The translations under genes were made by a program, and so were the position numbers. From Proteiniphilum sp. UBA5384 (lineage in GTDB: Bacteria > Bacteroidota > Bacteroidia > Bacteroidales > Dysgonomonadaceae), in assembly GCF_002410825.1 (NCBI RefSeq), contig NZ_DHOS01000034.1:90088-154087 (forward strand): a stretch of DNA of 64,000 nt. Reading direction: 5' to 3'. The notes below the pieces were generated by a model. It was not told where the DNA came from. It saw only the letters and a list, made by a program, of their open reading frames with translations, and did no database searches. Below, one piece after another: positions 53,850 to 63,078 of this stretch. The first letter of the stretch is position 1. The number at the start of each line of letters is the position of its first letter.

Positions 53850-53857
53850 TATCTTTG
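53850..53857 (+). promoter_or_regulatory. Candidate -7 element for the HAD phosphatase gene
   Basis: TATCTTTG, ~69 bp before ATG 53926. No -33 element is clear. Confidence 0.5.
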
Positions 53858-53925
53858 AAACCTGCCAGAGCCAATCTGGTTTTGGAGAAGAGTGGTTTAT
53901 CGATGAAAAAATAAAGCAGTGAAGA

Positions 53926-54531
53926 ATGAAGCCATTAAAGAATATTATTTTTGATTTTGGAGGAGTGCTAATCGATTGGAACCCGGTTTATCTTTATAGA
54001 AAGGTCTTCGACAAAGAAGAGATGGATTGGTTTCTTGCACATATATGTCGTTACGAATGGAATATACTGCAGGATGCGGGGCGTTCCCTGGCCGAAGGAA
54101 CAAGGATCCTGCAGGAACAATATCCGGAGTATAAAAAAGAGATCGCCATGTATTACGGGCGATGGCAGGAGATGTTGGGAGGAACGATTGACGAGAATGT
54201 GAGGTTGATTAAATTGCTGAAAGGAAATTATAAAGTATATGGTCTTACCAATTGGTCGGCAGAAACAATTCCTCTTGCCGTGGAGCGCTATGATTTTTTC
54301 AACGATCTGGATGGTATGGTCGTTTCGGGGGAAGAAAAAACGATAAAACCCGATCCGAAACTCTACAGGATATTAATGGAACGTTATGGGATAAAAGCAG
54401 AGGAATCGTTGTTTATCGATGACAACTATGCAAATGTAGAGACGGCGCAGCGATTAGGATTTCAGACCATCCATCTGACGGAGGGCATGAATCTCGAAAA
54501 AAATCTCAGGGAAAGAGCAGTTTTAATTTAG
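53926..54531 (+). CDS. HAD-family hydrolase (phosphatase-like)
   Basis: 201 residues. Motif I is IIFDFGGVLIDWNP (nucleophile and acid-base Asp; the second aspartate is displaced in DFGGV, as in the YihX/HAD-IA subgroup), motif II is VYGLTNWS, motif III has the Lys of KTIKPDPKLY and motif IV is LFIDDNYANVETAQRLGF. Substrate cannot be predicted; YihX-like sugar phosphatases are the closest recalled group. It converges on the amidase gene. Confidence 0.9.
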   Translation: MKPLKNIIFDFGGVLIDWNPVYLYRKVFDKEEMDWFLAHICRYEWNILQDAGRSLAEGTRILQEQYPEYKKEIAMYYGRWQEMLGGTIDENVRLIKLLKGNYKVYGLTNWSAETIPLAVERYDFFNDLDGMVVSGEEKTIKPDPKLYRILMERYGIKAEESLFIDDNYANVETAQRLGFQTIHLTEGMNLEKNLRERAVLI

Positions 54532-54554
54532 TATATTGCCATAATATATTTTCT

Positions 54555-55715
54555 CTATTTCCGGTTATTCTTCTTATAATCTTCGTAAAAAGCTTGTGCC
54601 ATCCAGTTAGCCAGCGCCTGACGGTTATCACTTTGTAGAATGCGACGACGATCGAAGTCATTTTGAATATTTCCTGTTTCCACAAGGATAGAGGGTGGTT
54701 GCAAGTTGCGGAGAACATAGAGGTTACGCTGCTCGACGAATCCCCCAAAACCTCTCCCCGGCTGATGTGTGTCATATTTCATGCGAAAGTAGTCCCGCAT
54801 GGTAGTGGCTAATTTTTTTGATTGGTTATCATTGGAGTGATAGAAAAATACATCAATACGCTTGCCCTTGCTGCGACTGTCCACATGGAGGTCGATGGCG
54901 CGGATATAATCATATTTATTTTTATCCCGTTGATAGAATTCGTTCACTTTGTCCACTCGTTGTTTTAGTCTTTCGAGTTGGTTTCGAGGTATGGCTTTTC
55001 CCATACATGTTTCATTCGAGCTGTTGTTCAGGTACATTTCATCCCGGATACCGTCTTTGGGATCCTGTATGATTACGTACACGGTGGCTCCCTCCATCAT
55101 CAGGTTACGAGCCAACCGTAAGGCAATATCATACGCATATTCATCTTCATGGAGAAACCTGTTCCCTACGCGTGCGATAGCCCCCGGATCGGGGCCGCCG
55201 TGACCGCTGATAATATAGAAACAAGTATTTCTTAACCGGTCCGATTGCGGTTGCATGTTGCTCAGTTTTTTTCCGAAAATAGAAGGATCGGTTCCCCGGG
55301 ATATTGCTTCAAGGGGTAATGATTGTGCCTTTTCTGCTGGTATGGGTTGTATCTCTTCCGGGGAAAGCGGTTGTTCCTCTTGTATGGAATCCGGCTGTAC
55401 TTCTTCTGCGGGAACCGCTTGCATCTCTTCCGGCAGTATCATCAGTCCCTCTTCTGTAGCAGCTATTCGTTTATCTTCCGGATGAAATGGAGGAATTATG
55501 TATTTCCTGCCCATTATCAATCCTCCCTTGGCGGTGAACTTCCCTGTGTTTAGCTCCCTGAACGCTTTCACATAAGAATCCCCGACCCTGTCGTATCGGC
55601 GCAGAAACGAGTGGATGCCATCCCCCGCCTTCGGATAGGCCGTGTCTTGTGCGACCAAAGAGGTTGTTCCCAATAACAATAAGCATAGGATATTTCCAAA
55701 AAGATAAACTTTCAT
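54555..55715 (-). CDS. N-acetylmuramoyl-L-alanine amidase (Amidase_3)
   Basis: 386 residues. The signal peptide (LFGNILCLLLLGTTSLVAQ) precedes a region likely to bind the cell wall and a Glu/Pro/Gln-rich linker (~100-145). The catalytic domain has zinc His in FYIISGHGGPDPGAIA, Glu in HEDEYAYDIALRLA, a second His in AIDLHVDSRSKGKRI and the last catalytic Glu in SILVETGNIQND. It cleaves the amide bond between MurNAc and the stem peptide. The start is ATG 55715 (MKVYLFGN). Confidence 0.93.
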   Translation of the reverse strand: MKVYLFGNILCLLLLGTTSLVAQDTAYPKAGDGIHSFLRRYDRVGDSYVKAFRELNTGKFTAKGGLIMGRKYIIPPFHPEDKRIAATEEGLMILPEEMQAVPAEEVQPDSIQEEQPLSPEEIQPIPAEKAQSLPLEAISRGTDPSIFGKKLSNMQPQSDRLRNTCFYIISGHGGPDPGAIARVGNRFLHEDEYAYDIALRLARNLMMEGATVYVIIQDPKDGIRDEMYLNNSSNETCMGKAIPRNQLERLKQRVDKVNEFYQRDKNKYDYIRAIDLHVDSRSKGKRIDVFFYHSNDNQSKKLATTMRDYFRMKYDTHQPGRGFGGFVEQRNLYVLRNLQPPSILVETGNIQNDFDRRRILQSDNRQALANWMAQAFYEDYKKNNRK

Positions 55716-55886
55716 ATACAAAATACAATATTTTCATTCTGTGATGAAAAGATAATAACAGAGCTGTGAAAATGTTTTGACAGGATCATTGCCAAAAATA
55801 ATTATTTTATTTCGTTTAATAGTCTTATAGAAAGAATCAATACTATATTTTAACGTTTATTCAAGACTATCTGCCTGTTTTATTAT

Positions 55887-55894
55887 TACCTTTG
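55887..55894 (+). promoter_or_regulatory. metK promoter -7 element
   Basis: TACCTTTG matches TAnnTTTG just before the SAM-II element. The -33 element is weak. Confidence 0.6.
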
Positions 55895-55909
55895 CCCCGA
55901 CAGAATAAG

Positions 55910-55960
55910 TGTGGAAAGATTTGAACTGCTTGCAACCACAGAAAAAAATGCTAAAACGCT
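55910..55960 (+). ncRNA. SAM-II riboswitch in the metK leader
   Basis: TGTGG (55910-55914) pairs with CCACA (55936-55940) as P1. Between them are GATTTG and GCTTGCAA, and after P1' come an A-rich stretch and GCTAAAA (55950-55956). The order P1, GAUUU, UUGCAA, P1', A-rich linker, GCUAAA is that of the SAM-II pseudoknot. It is 58 nt upstream of the metK ATG, so SAM would repress its own synthase. The leader between it and the start has no other clear structure. Confidence 0.87.
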
Positions 55961-56018
55961 TTATTGCATTTTCCTTCTCTTCATTGCTTCGGTTCATCTA
56001 ATTTATATCAGATTAAAA

Positions 56019-57323
56019 ATGAATTATTTTTTTACCTCCGAGTCGGTGTCGGAAGGACACCCCGATAAAGTGTCTGATCAAATATCGGATGCGTTGGTCG
56101 ATGAATTTTTAGCATACGACCGTGATTCTAAAGTGGCGTGTGAAACGCTGGTGACAACCGGACAGGTTGTGCTGGCCGGTGAAGTAAAATCAAAAGCTTA
56201 TGTAGATGTTGCCGAAGTGGCGCGTAATGTGATTGCTTCGATAGGCTATACCAAAAGTGAATATCATTTCGAAGCACAATCGTGCGGGGTCTTTTCCAGT
56301 ATACATGAACAATCGGATGATATCAACCGTGGAGTAGATCAAAAAGCCGATCCTATGGATCAGGGTGCGGGTGATCAGGGAATGATGTTTGGTTATGCAA
56401 CCGATGAGACTGAAAATTATATGCCTCTTGCACTCGATTTGAGTCATGCTTTGTTACAGGAACTGGCCAATATCCGGAAAAATGAACCGGAACTAATGCC
56501 TTATTTGCGTCCCGATGCCAAGTCGCAGGTAACTATCGAATACAATGAGGAGGGAACCCCGCTACGTATAGATGCTATTGTGATCTCTACACAACATGAT
56601 GAGTTTGAAATGCCGAAGAACAATACGAAAGAAGCAGTGCTTGAAGCCGATAGGAGAATGCAGTCACGTATCCGGTCGGATGTGAAGACTATTCTTATTC
56701 CTCGCGTGCAGGCACAGTACAAAGGAAGAAAAGATGTGCATCGTCTCTTTGAAGGTGAGTTCACCCTCCATGTAAACCCGACAGGGAAATTTGTAATTGG
56801 AGGACCCCATGGTGATACCGGATTGACAGGCCGGAAAATTATTGTGGATACATATGGAGGAAAAGCCCCTCATGGAGGTGGGGCTTTTTCAGGAAAAGAC
56901 CCTTCAAAAGTAGACCGTTCGGCAGCCTACGCAGCACGGCATATCGCAAAAAATATGGTGGCAGCAGGTATCGCCCGGGAGATATTGATCCAGGTCTCTT
57001 ATGCCATAGGAGTTGCAGAACCAATGAATATTTATGTTGATACTTTCGGAAAGAGTAATGTGAAGCTTTCCGACGGAGAAATCGCCAGGAAGATCGGACT
57101 ATTGTTTGACTTACGTCCTAAAGCCATTGAACAGCGGTTGAAACTGCGAAATCCTATTTACAGGGAAACTGCTTCTTACGGACATATGGGACGTGAACCG
57201 AAAATAGTAAAGAAGGAGTTCAATTCTCGTTATATGCTTGAGCCGGTACGGGTTGAGGTGGAGTTGTTTACTTGGGAAAAATTGGATTATGTGGATAAAA
57301 TCAGGAGAGAGTTTGGATTGTAG
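56019..57323 (+). CDS. metK: S-adenosylmethionine synthetase
   Basis: 434 residues. It makes SAM from methionine and ATP. Motifs are [34 protein letters not shown] and [26 protein letters not shown] ([16 protein letters not shown]). The start is ATG 56019; in-frame GTG at 55911 lies inside the riboswitch. It is controlled by the SAM-II element above. A terminator-like hairpin in the coding region (56861-56889) comes from the glycine/alanine codons of [11 protein letters not shown]. Confidence 0.97.
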   Translation: MNYFFTSESVSEGHPDKVSDQISDALVDEFLAYDRDSKVACETLVTTGQVVLAGEVKSKAYVDVAEVARNVIASIGYTKSEYHFEAQSCGVFSSIHEQSDDINRGVDQKADPMDQGAGDQGMMFGYATDETENYMPLALDLSHALLQELANIRKNEPELMPYLRPDAKSQVTIEYNEEGTPLRIDAIVISTQHDEFEMPKNNTKEAVLEADRRMQSRIRSDVKTILIPRVQAQYKGRKDVHRLFEGEFTLHVNPTGKFVIGGPHGDTGLTGRKIIVDTYGGKAPHGGGAFSGKDPSKVDRSAAYAARHIAKNMVAAGIAREILIQVSYAIGVAEPMNIYVDTFGKSNVKLSDGEIARKIGLLFDLRPKAIEQRLKLRNPIYRETASYGHMGREPKIVKKEFNSRYMLEPVRVEVELFTWEKLDYVDKIRREFGL

Positions 57324-57373
57324 GATAAGTGGTTAAGTGAATAAGTCTTGGTTCTTGGCTCTAAAAGGAAAAG

Positions 57374-57958
57374 ATGGAAAACGGAAACAAGGAGGTGGTG
57401 GTCTATTGTGCCTCCAGCGGGAAGATCGATCAGCTCTATTTTGATGCTGCATCGAAATTGGGTGAACTGCTTGCCAAAGAAGGTATCACCTGTGTCAATG
57501 GTGCCGGAAGCGAAGGACTGATGGGTGCATTGAATGATGCGGTACTGGAAAATGGAGGAAAAGTGAAAGGTATTATTCCACAGTTTATGGTGGATGCCGG
57601 TTGGGGACACAAACGTCTTACCGAGATGATTGTCACGGCAACTATTCATGAAAGGAAGGCTGCTATGGCGAAATCAGCCGATGCGGTGATTGCCCTGCCC
57701 GGGGGAATAGGAACGCTGGAGGAATTGGCGGAGATCATCACTTGGAGACAGTTGGGTTTGTATCATAATCCGGTCATTATATTGAATATCAACGATTATT
57801 ATCAACCACTTCTCACTTTTTTAGAGAAGATGATCGATGAGAAATTTATGAAGGATGTCTATCGGGAATTATGGCAAGTGGCAATAACTCCGCAAGAAGC
57901 TGTCGACTTGGTTCATAGTGCTCCCGATTGGAATCCCGGTTACACCAAATACGATTAA
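57374..57958 (+). CDS. LOG-family protein (TIGR00730, Rossmann fold)
   Basis: 194 residues. The family motif PGGxGTxxE is seen in VIALPGGIGTLEELAEIITW, with GAGSEGLMGALNDAV near the N-terminus. Homologues include LONELY GUY cytokinin riboside 5'-monophosphate phosphoribohydrolases and predicted lysine-decarboxylase-like proteins. In bacteria they probably release nucleobases from nucleotides. The specific substrate here is unknown. Follows metK by 50 bp, the gap carrying short intergenic sequence related to 29750-29780. Confidence 0.9.
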   Translation: MENGNKEVVVYCASSGKIDQLYFDAASKLGELLAKEGITCVNGAGSEGLMGALNDAVLENGGKVKGIIPQFMVDAGWGHKRLTEMIVTATIHERKAAMAKSADAVIALPGGIGTLEELAEIITWRQLGLYHNPVIILNINDYYQPLLTFLEKMIDEKFMKDVYRELWQVAITPQEAVDLVHSAPDWNPGYTKYD

Positions 57959-57983
57959 TGGTTCAATCATACTGGGAAAGGGT

Positions 57984-58871
57984 ATGGTACTGGGTTTAGA
58001 TACTACTCAAGATCTTATCCCTTACTACTTGAAGGTAGAAGTGGAACAGGCGAACCCCGATTCATTGCAGATGAATTTCGGGCATTACGACTTTTTAGCG
58101 ACCGATAGTGGCCGCCTTTTTTTCGATTTTGAAAAGTCGATTCTACCAGTACACTCCCTCTCTACGGGGAGTGTAGGAACTGCAATGCCTTTTTCCATTT
58201 GGATAGATTCTATTTTTTTCTTGCTATTCCTCTTGAGTTTTGTGTTCCTTGCGTTTGTTTTTAAATGGGAAGGTGCAGCTTTGAAAGGAAATTTGAAAAA
58301 TGTAATATCTCCGGGTAAGAATGCTTTCTCCACACATAAGAGTCAGGTGACCAAAACGGAGGTCTGGGGCGAATTTTATCTCCTCTTTCAGTCAGTACTG
58401 ATATTTTCCATTTTCATTTTCTCATCGTTATGGAGTAATGGGCTTTCCTCATATTCTCATGGAATGCAGTTAATAGCGTTTATGGGAACCCTGATGGGGT
58501 TAGGGCTGTGGGTGTTTATGAAAGTACTGGGCTATAGGCTCATCGGTGCATTTTTTCTGAAAAATGAAATGAAAGGATGGACTATCTATTATTCGCGTAT
58601 GATGGAGATTTTGGGAATCGTCTTTTTCTTACCGGTCGTTTTTTATGTTTTTTTACATGAAGTTAGGAATATTATATTTGTGGGCCTGTTGGTACTTTTT
58701 TTTATTAGTCGCTTGGTTATTTACATTGAGTTATTAAATATTTTTGTTAAAAATAAGATCGGGCCTTTCTATTTTTTTGTCTATCTTTGCGGGACTGAAA
58801 TTGCGCCTTATTTGCTATTGTATAAGGGGCTACTTTCAGCCATAATTATTGCAGGAGATAACATTATATGA
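57984..58871 (+). CDS. DUF4271-type membrane protein
   Basis: About 295 residues, with six to eight predicted transmembrane helices in the last two thirds (FFLLFLLSFVFLAFVFKW ... FLPVVFYVFLHEVRNIIFVGLLVLFFISR). The N-terminal ~85 residues are soluble. The arrangement directly upstream of hemD is that of the DUF4271 family in Bacteroidota. The start at ATG 57984 is my choice; in-frame codons upstream overlap the LOG gene. It overlaps hemD by 4 bp. Function unknown. Confidence 0.75.
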   Translation: MVLGLDTTQDLIPYYLKVEVEQANPDSLQMNFGHYDFLATDSGRLFFDFEKSILPVHSLSTGSVGTAMPFSIWIDSIFFLLFLLSFVFLAFVFKWEGAALKGNLKNVISPGKNAFSTHKSQVTKTEVWGEFYLLFQSVLIFSIFIFSSLWSNGLSSYSHGMQLIAFMGTLMGLGLWVFMKVLGYRLIGAFFLKNEMKGWTIYYSRMMEILGIVFFLPVVFYVFLHEVRNIIFVGLLVLFFISRLVIYIELLNIFVKNKIGPFYFFVYLCGTEIAPYLLLYKGLLSAIIIAGDNII

Positions 58872-59632
58872 ATACGCGCAAAGTAAAGAAGATTCTCATA
58901 TCCCAACCTAAACCGAGTAGCGAAAAATCGCCTTATTACGAGATTGCGGAGAAATTTCATGTAGACATGGATTTCTATCCTCTAATAAAGGTAGAAAGAG
59001 TATCTCTCAAGGAATTTCGTCAACAGCGGATCAATATACTCGATTTTACGGCAATCATTTTTACGGCAAGAACAGCAGTGGATAAATTTTTCTCGATTTG
59101 TGAGGAAATGAAGATCGTCATTCCCGAGACAATGAAATATTTCTGTATCTCTGAAACGGTTGCCCTCTATCTCCAAAAATATATCGTCTATAGGAAAAGA
59201 AAGATTTTTTTTAGTCAGACAGGTAAAATTGATGGACTGAATAATGCTTTTACGAAACATTCCAAGGAAAAATTCCTTTTCCCGGTTCCTGAAGAGCATA
59301 ATGACGAGGTGACCCATTTTCTCGAAGAAAAGAAAATAAACTATACCAAGAGTGTAATGTATCGGACTGTAAGCAATGATTTCGTTGAAGATAAGAAGTT
59401 CGATTACGATATGATTATCTTCTTCAGCCCATTGGGCGTGCAATCGTTATTGAAAAATTTTCCTGATTTCAGTCAGGGAGATATAGCTACAGGATGTTTT
59501 GGCAACGCTACGGCGAAAGCGATAACGGACGCGGGGCTGAGACTCGATTGTGAAGCGCCTCAACCTGACTATCCTTCCATGACTGCCGCATTGGAAGCTT
59601 TCCTGAAAGAAAACCACAAACATTGGGCCTGA
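58868..59632 (+). CDS. hemD: Uroporphyrinogen-III synthase
   Basis: 254 residues. The HemD fold has ILISQPKPSSEKSPYYEIAEKF, FTAIIFTARTAVDKFF, CISETVALYLQKYI and IIFFSPLGVQSLLKNFPDF, typical of the divergent HemD family. The enzyme cyclises hydroxymethylbilane to uroporphyrinogen III. It overlaps the DUF4271-type gene by 4 bp and is followed by rnpA with its own promoter. Confidence 0.9.
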   Translation: MNTRKVKKILISQPKPSSEKSPYYEIAEKFHVDMDFYPLIKVERVSLKEFRQQRINILDFTAIIFTARTAVDKFFSICEEMKIVIPETMKYFCISETVALYLQKYIVYRKRKIFFSQTGKIDGLNNAFTKHSKEKFLFPVPEEHNDEVTHFLEEKKINYTKSVMYRTVSNDFVEDKKFDYDMIIFFSPLGVQSLLKNFPDFSQGDIATGCFGNATAKAITDAGLRLDCEAPQPDYPSMTAALEAFLKENHKHWA

Positions 59633-59670
59633 TTTTTTCCGAATCTGTTACGATTGATTCTAAAAACAAT

Positions 59671-59678
59671 TATCTTTG
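59671..59678 (+). promoter_or_regulatory. Candidate -7 element for rnpA-yidD-tatD
   Basis: TATCTTTG lies 41 bp before the rnpA ATG (59712). No TTTG at the ideal distance. Confidence 0.5.
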
Positions 59679-59711
59679 TCAACGTAATTGCTTTCGGAGG
59701 ATTGCATTTTT

Positions 59712-60116
59712 ATGACAGAACAGCGTTTCAGATTTACAAAAGAAGAACGGGTAACAGGTGAAAAAAGAGTGGAGACCCTCTTTGCACTGGGCTACTCCTT
59801 TATGTCATATCCTTTTCGGATAGTATATCTGAAAACCGCGCCCTATGGGGTATTGCCGCTGTCTATACTTATTTCTGTTCCCAAAAAGAGGTTGAAGTCT
59901 GCTGTAGACCGTAATCGGATGAAGCGGCTGACCCGGGAAGCTTACCGGCTGAACAAACACTTTCTTTTCAACCGGGAGTTGGCCGAAAACAGGCATTTGG
60001 ACGTGGCATTTATTTATGTGGCAGACAAGTTGTGTGATTATGCTGCTGTGGAGAAAGGGATGCGGAAAGCCCTAAAAGAGTTGGATCACCGGATTGAAGA
60101 AAGAAAATTGTGTTGA
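59712..60116 (+). CDS. rnpA: Ribonuclease P protein component
   Basis: 134 residues. It assists the RNase P RNA in 5' maturation of tRNAs. It begins [24 protein letters not shown]; the signature is [18 protein letters not shown], with an RNR-type motif. The start is ATG 59712; in-frame codons before it are not conserved. It is followed 5 bp later by yidD; the two genes are usually adjacent in bacteria. Confidence 0.95.
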   Translation: MTEQRFRFTKEERVTGEKRVETLFALGYSFMSYPFRIVYLKTAPYGVLPLSILISVPKKRLKSAVDRNRMKRLTREAYRLNKHFLFNRELAENRHLDVAFIYVADKLCDYAAVEKGMRKALKELDHRIEERKLC

Positions 60117-60121
60117 GAATA

Positions 60122-60385
60122 ATGAAGATCATATTAACATGGGTCTTGCTCCTGCCGGTCTATTTCTACCGGGTTGTCATTTCTCCGCTTACGCCGCCTA
60201 GTTGCCGATATACGCCCACTTGTTCACAATATACAATTGAAGCACTCAAAAAACATGGGCCTTTCAAAGGTTTTTATTTGTCTGCCAAGCGCATCTTAAG
60301 TTGCAATCCCTGGGGAGGGTCGGGTTATGATCCCGTACCTGATCCTAAGTCAAGAAAAAGAAAACAGAAAGCACAGGTCAATTAA
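60122..60385 (+). CDS. yidD: Membrane protein insertion efficiency factor YidD
   Basis: 87 residues. A short amphipathic/hydrophobic N-terminus ([22 protein letters not shown]) is followed by the conserved [20 protein letters not shown] and [17 protein letters not shown]. It assists YidC-dependent membrane insertion. The start is ATG 60122, since the in-frame TTG at 60110 would overlap rnpA. tatD follows 3 bp later. Confidence 0.95.
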   Translation: MKIILTWVLLLPVYFYRVVISPLTPPSCRYTPTCSQYTIEALKKHGPFKGFYLSAKRILSCNPWGGSGYDPVPDPKSRKRKQKAQVN

Positions 60386-60388
60386 AAT

Positions 60389-61090
60389 ATGGAATTTTAC
60401 GACGTACATACCCATCAGATTTTTCTTGAGGATAGCGATGACCCTTATCACTCGTGTATCTTCGATGTTTACCCCCTTGAATTTGAAGTAGCAAAAGAAT
60501 CCTATTCCCGACACGCCTTTTCGTGTGGAATCCACCCATGGTATTCGGAAGAGAGCGATACCCAATTGGCGTACTTGTCTGAAATTGCATCCAACCCCCG
60601 TATTATTGCTATAGGGGAAACCGGGATAGATAGGTTGAAAGGCCCTTCATTTGACCTTCAGATACCTGTATTTAAGAAACATATAGAGATATCCGAAAAA
60701 TTGTCGAAACCGGTAGTTGTTCACTGTGTGAAGGCATGGGAAGAATTGATACGGATTAAAAGAGAGGTAAGACCGACCCAGCCTTGGATCATTCACGGAT
60801 ACCGGAGTAAACCGGAATTGACGGAGCGACTTGTCAGAGAAGGATTTCTTTTTTCCGTAGGAGACAATATCAATGTGGATTCCATGCAGTTAATACCACT
60901 TGATTCTCTCTTTTGTGAAACTGATGAAAGTGATATGCCTATCCGTCAGATATATCTCCAGACCGCACTTGCCCTAAATATGAATATAGAAGAATTTGCC
61001 GAAAGAATTGCCGAAAATGTGAGAAGGATATTTCCTTTATTACAGGCGCCCAAACCATATTATCCCGATGAAGAAGAGGTAGAGGATTGA
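60389..61090 (+). CDS. TatD-family hydrolase
   Basis: 233 residues, metal-dependent amidohydrolase fold. The HxH motif is in EFYDVHTHQ, followed by FSCGIHPWYS, IIAIGETGIDRL (Glu), VVHCVKAWEEL and the late Asp of FCETDESDMPIRQIY. TatD proteins are DNases or deoxyribonucleases of uncertain role. It lacks part of the usual helical insert, so it is shorter than E. coli TatD (~260). It ends the rnpA-yidD-tatD unit. Confidence 0.9.
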   Translation: MEFYDVHTHQIFLEDSDDPYHSCIFDVYPLEFEVAKESYSRHAFSCGIHPWYSEESDTQLAYLSEIASNPRIIAIGETGIDRLKGPSFDLQIPVFKKHIEISEKLSKPVVVHCVKAWEELIRIKREVRPTQPWIIHGYRSKPELTERLVREGFLFSVGDNINVDSMQLIPLDSLFCETDESDMPIRQIYLQTALALNMNIEEFAERIAENVRRIFPLLQAPKPYYPDEEEVED

Positions 61091-61167
61091 TATTTTTACA
61101 TAGCGCTCGTATCCGCGATATAAATAATATTTTTCAGTTTATCTATTTTTTGTTTCTAAAATGTCCT

Positions 61168-61175
61168 ATATTTGT
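61168..61175 (+). promoter_or_regulatory. Candidate -7 element of the ECF sigma gene
   Basis: TATATTTG matches TAnnTTTG. The TTTG at 61150-61153 is only 14 bp upstream. An inverted repeat follows directly (61179-61195). Confidence 0.5.
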
Positions 61176-61178
61176 AAC

Positions 61179-61195
61179 CCCCAATCCTAGGGGGA
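61179..61195. repeat. CCCCC/GGGGG inverted repeat at the ECF sigma promoter
   Basis: CCCCC, a 7-nt spacer (AATCCTA), GGGGG. It lies a few bases after the -7 element, where it would be at the mRNA 5' end or form an operator. Confidence 0.5.
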
Positions 61196-61208
61196 AATAG
61201 ATAATACA

Positions 61209-61814
61209 TTGGATGTGACGCCCGAAAAAATATCATACGTTTTCATAAAGTTTAAAGAAGGAGATGAAGAGGCATTTTCTTTCTTTTACAAATATTTTAT
61301 CAACGATATGTATGCTTATGGCAGAAGCTTGGGGGCGGATGAAAAACAGGTAATGGATGCAGTGCAAGACGTTTTTCTAAAAGTATTTTTTGACAGACCC
61401 CATCTTTCATCCGTAGAGCATTTCAAATATTTTCTGTTTAAATCATTGAAGAATAGGTTGTATGATCTTTTTAAATCAAAGTCGTTTTCGAAAACCGAGA
61501 ATATTGATGAAGAAGTCTTAAGTTTCACTATCAGGGTCACTATATTGGATGAAATTATCGAAGAGGAAGACCGCATAGTAGTTAAACAAAAAATTGAGAA
61601 ACTATTATCCGTACTCTCCCCATTGCAAAAAGAAGCCCTTTATCTGCGTTATATCCAGGAACTTGATTATGCGGAAATTTCGGAAATAATGGATAAGTCA
61701 GAAGTCTCTATCCGTAAACTTGTCTCGGAAGCTATCCGTAAAATCAGGAAAGAAAATAAAATATTGCCTATGCTTGTCTTTATCTGGTTTTTGTATGATG
61801 GTTTTCATTTGTAA
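61209..61814 (+). CDS. ECF-family RNA polymerase sigma factor
   Basis: About 200 residues. Region 2 contains SFFYKYFINDMYAYGRSLGADEKQVMDAVQDVFLKVFFD; region 4 has LSPLQKEALYLRYIQELDYAEISEIMDKSEVSIRKLVSEAIRKIR. This is the Bacteroidota ECF type coupled to FecR-like anti-sigma factors. The start is uncertain: TTG at 61209 or GTG 61215. FecR and a SusC-like gene follow in the same direction, so it is expected to direct transcription of the outer-membrane transporter. Confidence 0.93.
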   Translation: MDVTPEKISYVFIKFKEGDEEAFSFFYKYFINDMYAYGRSLGADEKQVMDAVQDVFLKVFFDRPHLSSVEHFKYFLFKSLKNRLYDLFKSKSFSKTENIDEEVLSFTIRVTILDEIIEEEDRIVVKQKIEKLLSVLSPLQKEALYLRYIQELDYAEISEIMDKSEVSIRKLVSEAIRKIRKENKILPMLVFIWFLYDGFHL

Positions 61815-61902
61815 CTTTTATTAACTAATTTTATCCGGAAAAACACTCACAAAAAAACAACTTGCTCGTATCTCTCAAAATAATCGACAGGCTAAATTAT
61901 AG

Positions 61903-63078
61903 ATGAAGGGGAGCAAATATCAAGGGTACAAGGCAATTGACTTTCTCAAGGATGATGATTTCTTGAAATGGAATCTTTTTCGATCGGAGGAAGACAATGC
62001 TTACTGGGCAAAAGTCATGATAGATTGCCCCGAGTTGAAGCCACTGATAGATAGTGCTATAGAGTTATATGACACCCAGATACGACTGAATGATTACTCT
62101 CTCTCTCCGGAACAGGTAAGGATATATCATGATGATTTTCAGTATTATATAGCACAGCGTAGAAAACGGAAAACCCTCACTTACTGGCTTTCCGGAGCAG
62201 CCTCTGTTTTGCTTCTGTTGGCTGTCAATCAAGTTTTCAAACCTTTTGTCAGGCAGGATTCGGGATTGTGGGATTTTGTAAATACAAATTTGTTACCGGT
62301 AGATTCTGCTTCCAAAGATATTCAATTGTATGTTTCCGGCGATCAGTTAGTTACTATTGAAGAAAAGGAGGCAGATATCACATATAATACCGACAGCATT
62401 CAGGTGACGGGTAAATCACTTGCTGAAGTTAATACCACTGACTATAGCCGGCTTATTGTTCCGAAGGGAAAAAGGTCGAAGCTCACTTTATCCGACGGTA
62501 CAACCTTGCATGTAAATTCCGGCACAAAAGTGGTTTATCCCAACCGTTTCATGGGGGATAAGCGGGAAATTTACGTGAATGGTGAAGTGTTTTTGGATGT
62601 CACTCCTAATCAGAAACAGCCTTTTATCGTCAGGACCGATGAAATCACAGTGCGTGTGATGGGGACTAAATTCAATGTACTGGCCTATGAAGAAGATGCG
62701 GGCACGCAAGTGGTACTTGCTTCCGGAGCAGTCAGGATAACATCCAATGAGCATTCCGAAAAAATCGATCTGACACCCTCACAATTGTACGATTATAAAG
62801 CCGGACAAGCGTCCGTAACGCAGGTAGATGTAGAAAAATATATATCATGGATACAAGGCATCCTCTATGTGGAAGATGAACGCCTCGATATTTTGATGAC
62901 CAGGCTTTCTCGCTATTATGGAGAAGATATTATATTTGATGAAGGCCTGATAAACCAGAAATGTACCGGAAAAGTGGACTTGAAAAATGATCTTGGAGAA
63001 GTACTGAACGGGCTAACTTTCTCTTTCCCGATTATTGTGAAACAGGAAAACGGAGGATACAGAGTAAGCACGAAATAA
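61903..63078 (+). CDS. FecR-family anti-sigma factor
   Basis: 391 residues. A cytoplasmic N-terminal part (~1-85) precedes a transmembrane helix (LTYWLSGAASVLLLLAVNQVF). The FecR periplasmic domain is at ~170-290 (RLIVPKGKRSKLTLSDGTTLHVNSGTKVVYP ... VNGEVFLDVTPNQKQPFIVRTDEITVRVMGTKFNV). A C-terminal DUF4974-type domain ends with ILMTRLSRYYGEDIIFDEG. It receives a signal from a TonB-dependent receptor and controls the upstream sigma factor. Confidence 0.94.
   Translation: MKGSKYQGYKAIDFLKDDDFLKWNLFRSEEDNAYWAKVMIDCPELKPLIDSAIELYDTQIRLNDYSLSPEQVRIYHDDFQYYIAQRRKRKTLTYWLSGAASVLLLLAVNQVFKPFVRQDSGLWDFVNTNLLPVDSASKDIQLYVSGDQLVTIEEKEADITYNTDSIQVTGKSLAEVNTTDYSRLIVPKGKRSKLTLSDGTTLHVNSGTKVVYPNRFMGDKREIYVNGEVFLDVTPNQKQPFIVRTDEITVRVMGTKFNVLAYEEDAGTQVVLASGAVRITSNEHSEKIDLTPSQLYDYKAGQASVTQVDVEKYISWIQGILYVEDERLDILMTRLSRYYGEDIIFDEGLINQKCTGKVDLKNDLGEVLNGLTFSFPIIVKQENGGYRVSTK

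Noticed and set aside
55911..56018. GTG start extending MetK by 36 residues
   Set aside because: The GTG is part of riboswitch stem P1 and the extra residues are not conserved. [17 protein letters not shown] is the normal start.
56861..56889. Perfect 9-bp hairpin followed by five T inside metK (AAAAGCCCC...GGGGCTTTT)
   Set aside because: It is fully explained by the codons of the conserved [11 protein letters not shown] segment; a terminator here would abolish metK.
58792..58799. TATCTTTG within the DUF4271-type gene as an internal hemD promoter
   Set aside because: No -33 element at the right distance, and hemD overlaps the upstream gene, so coupling is sufficient.
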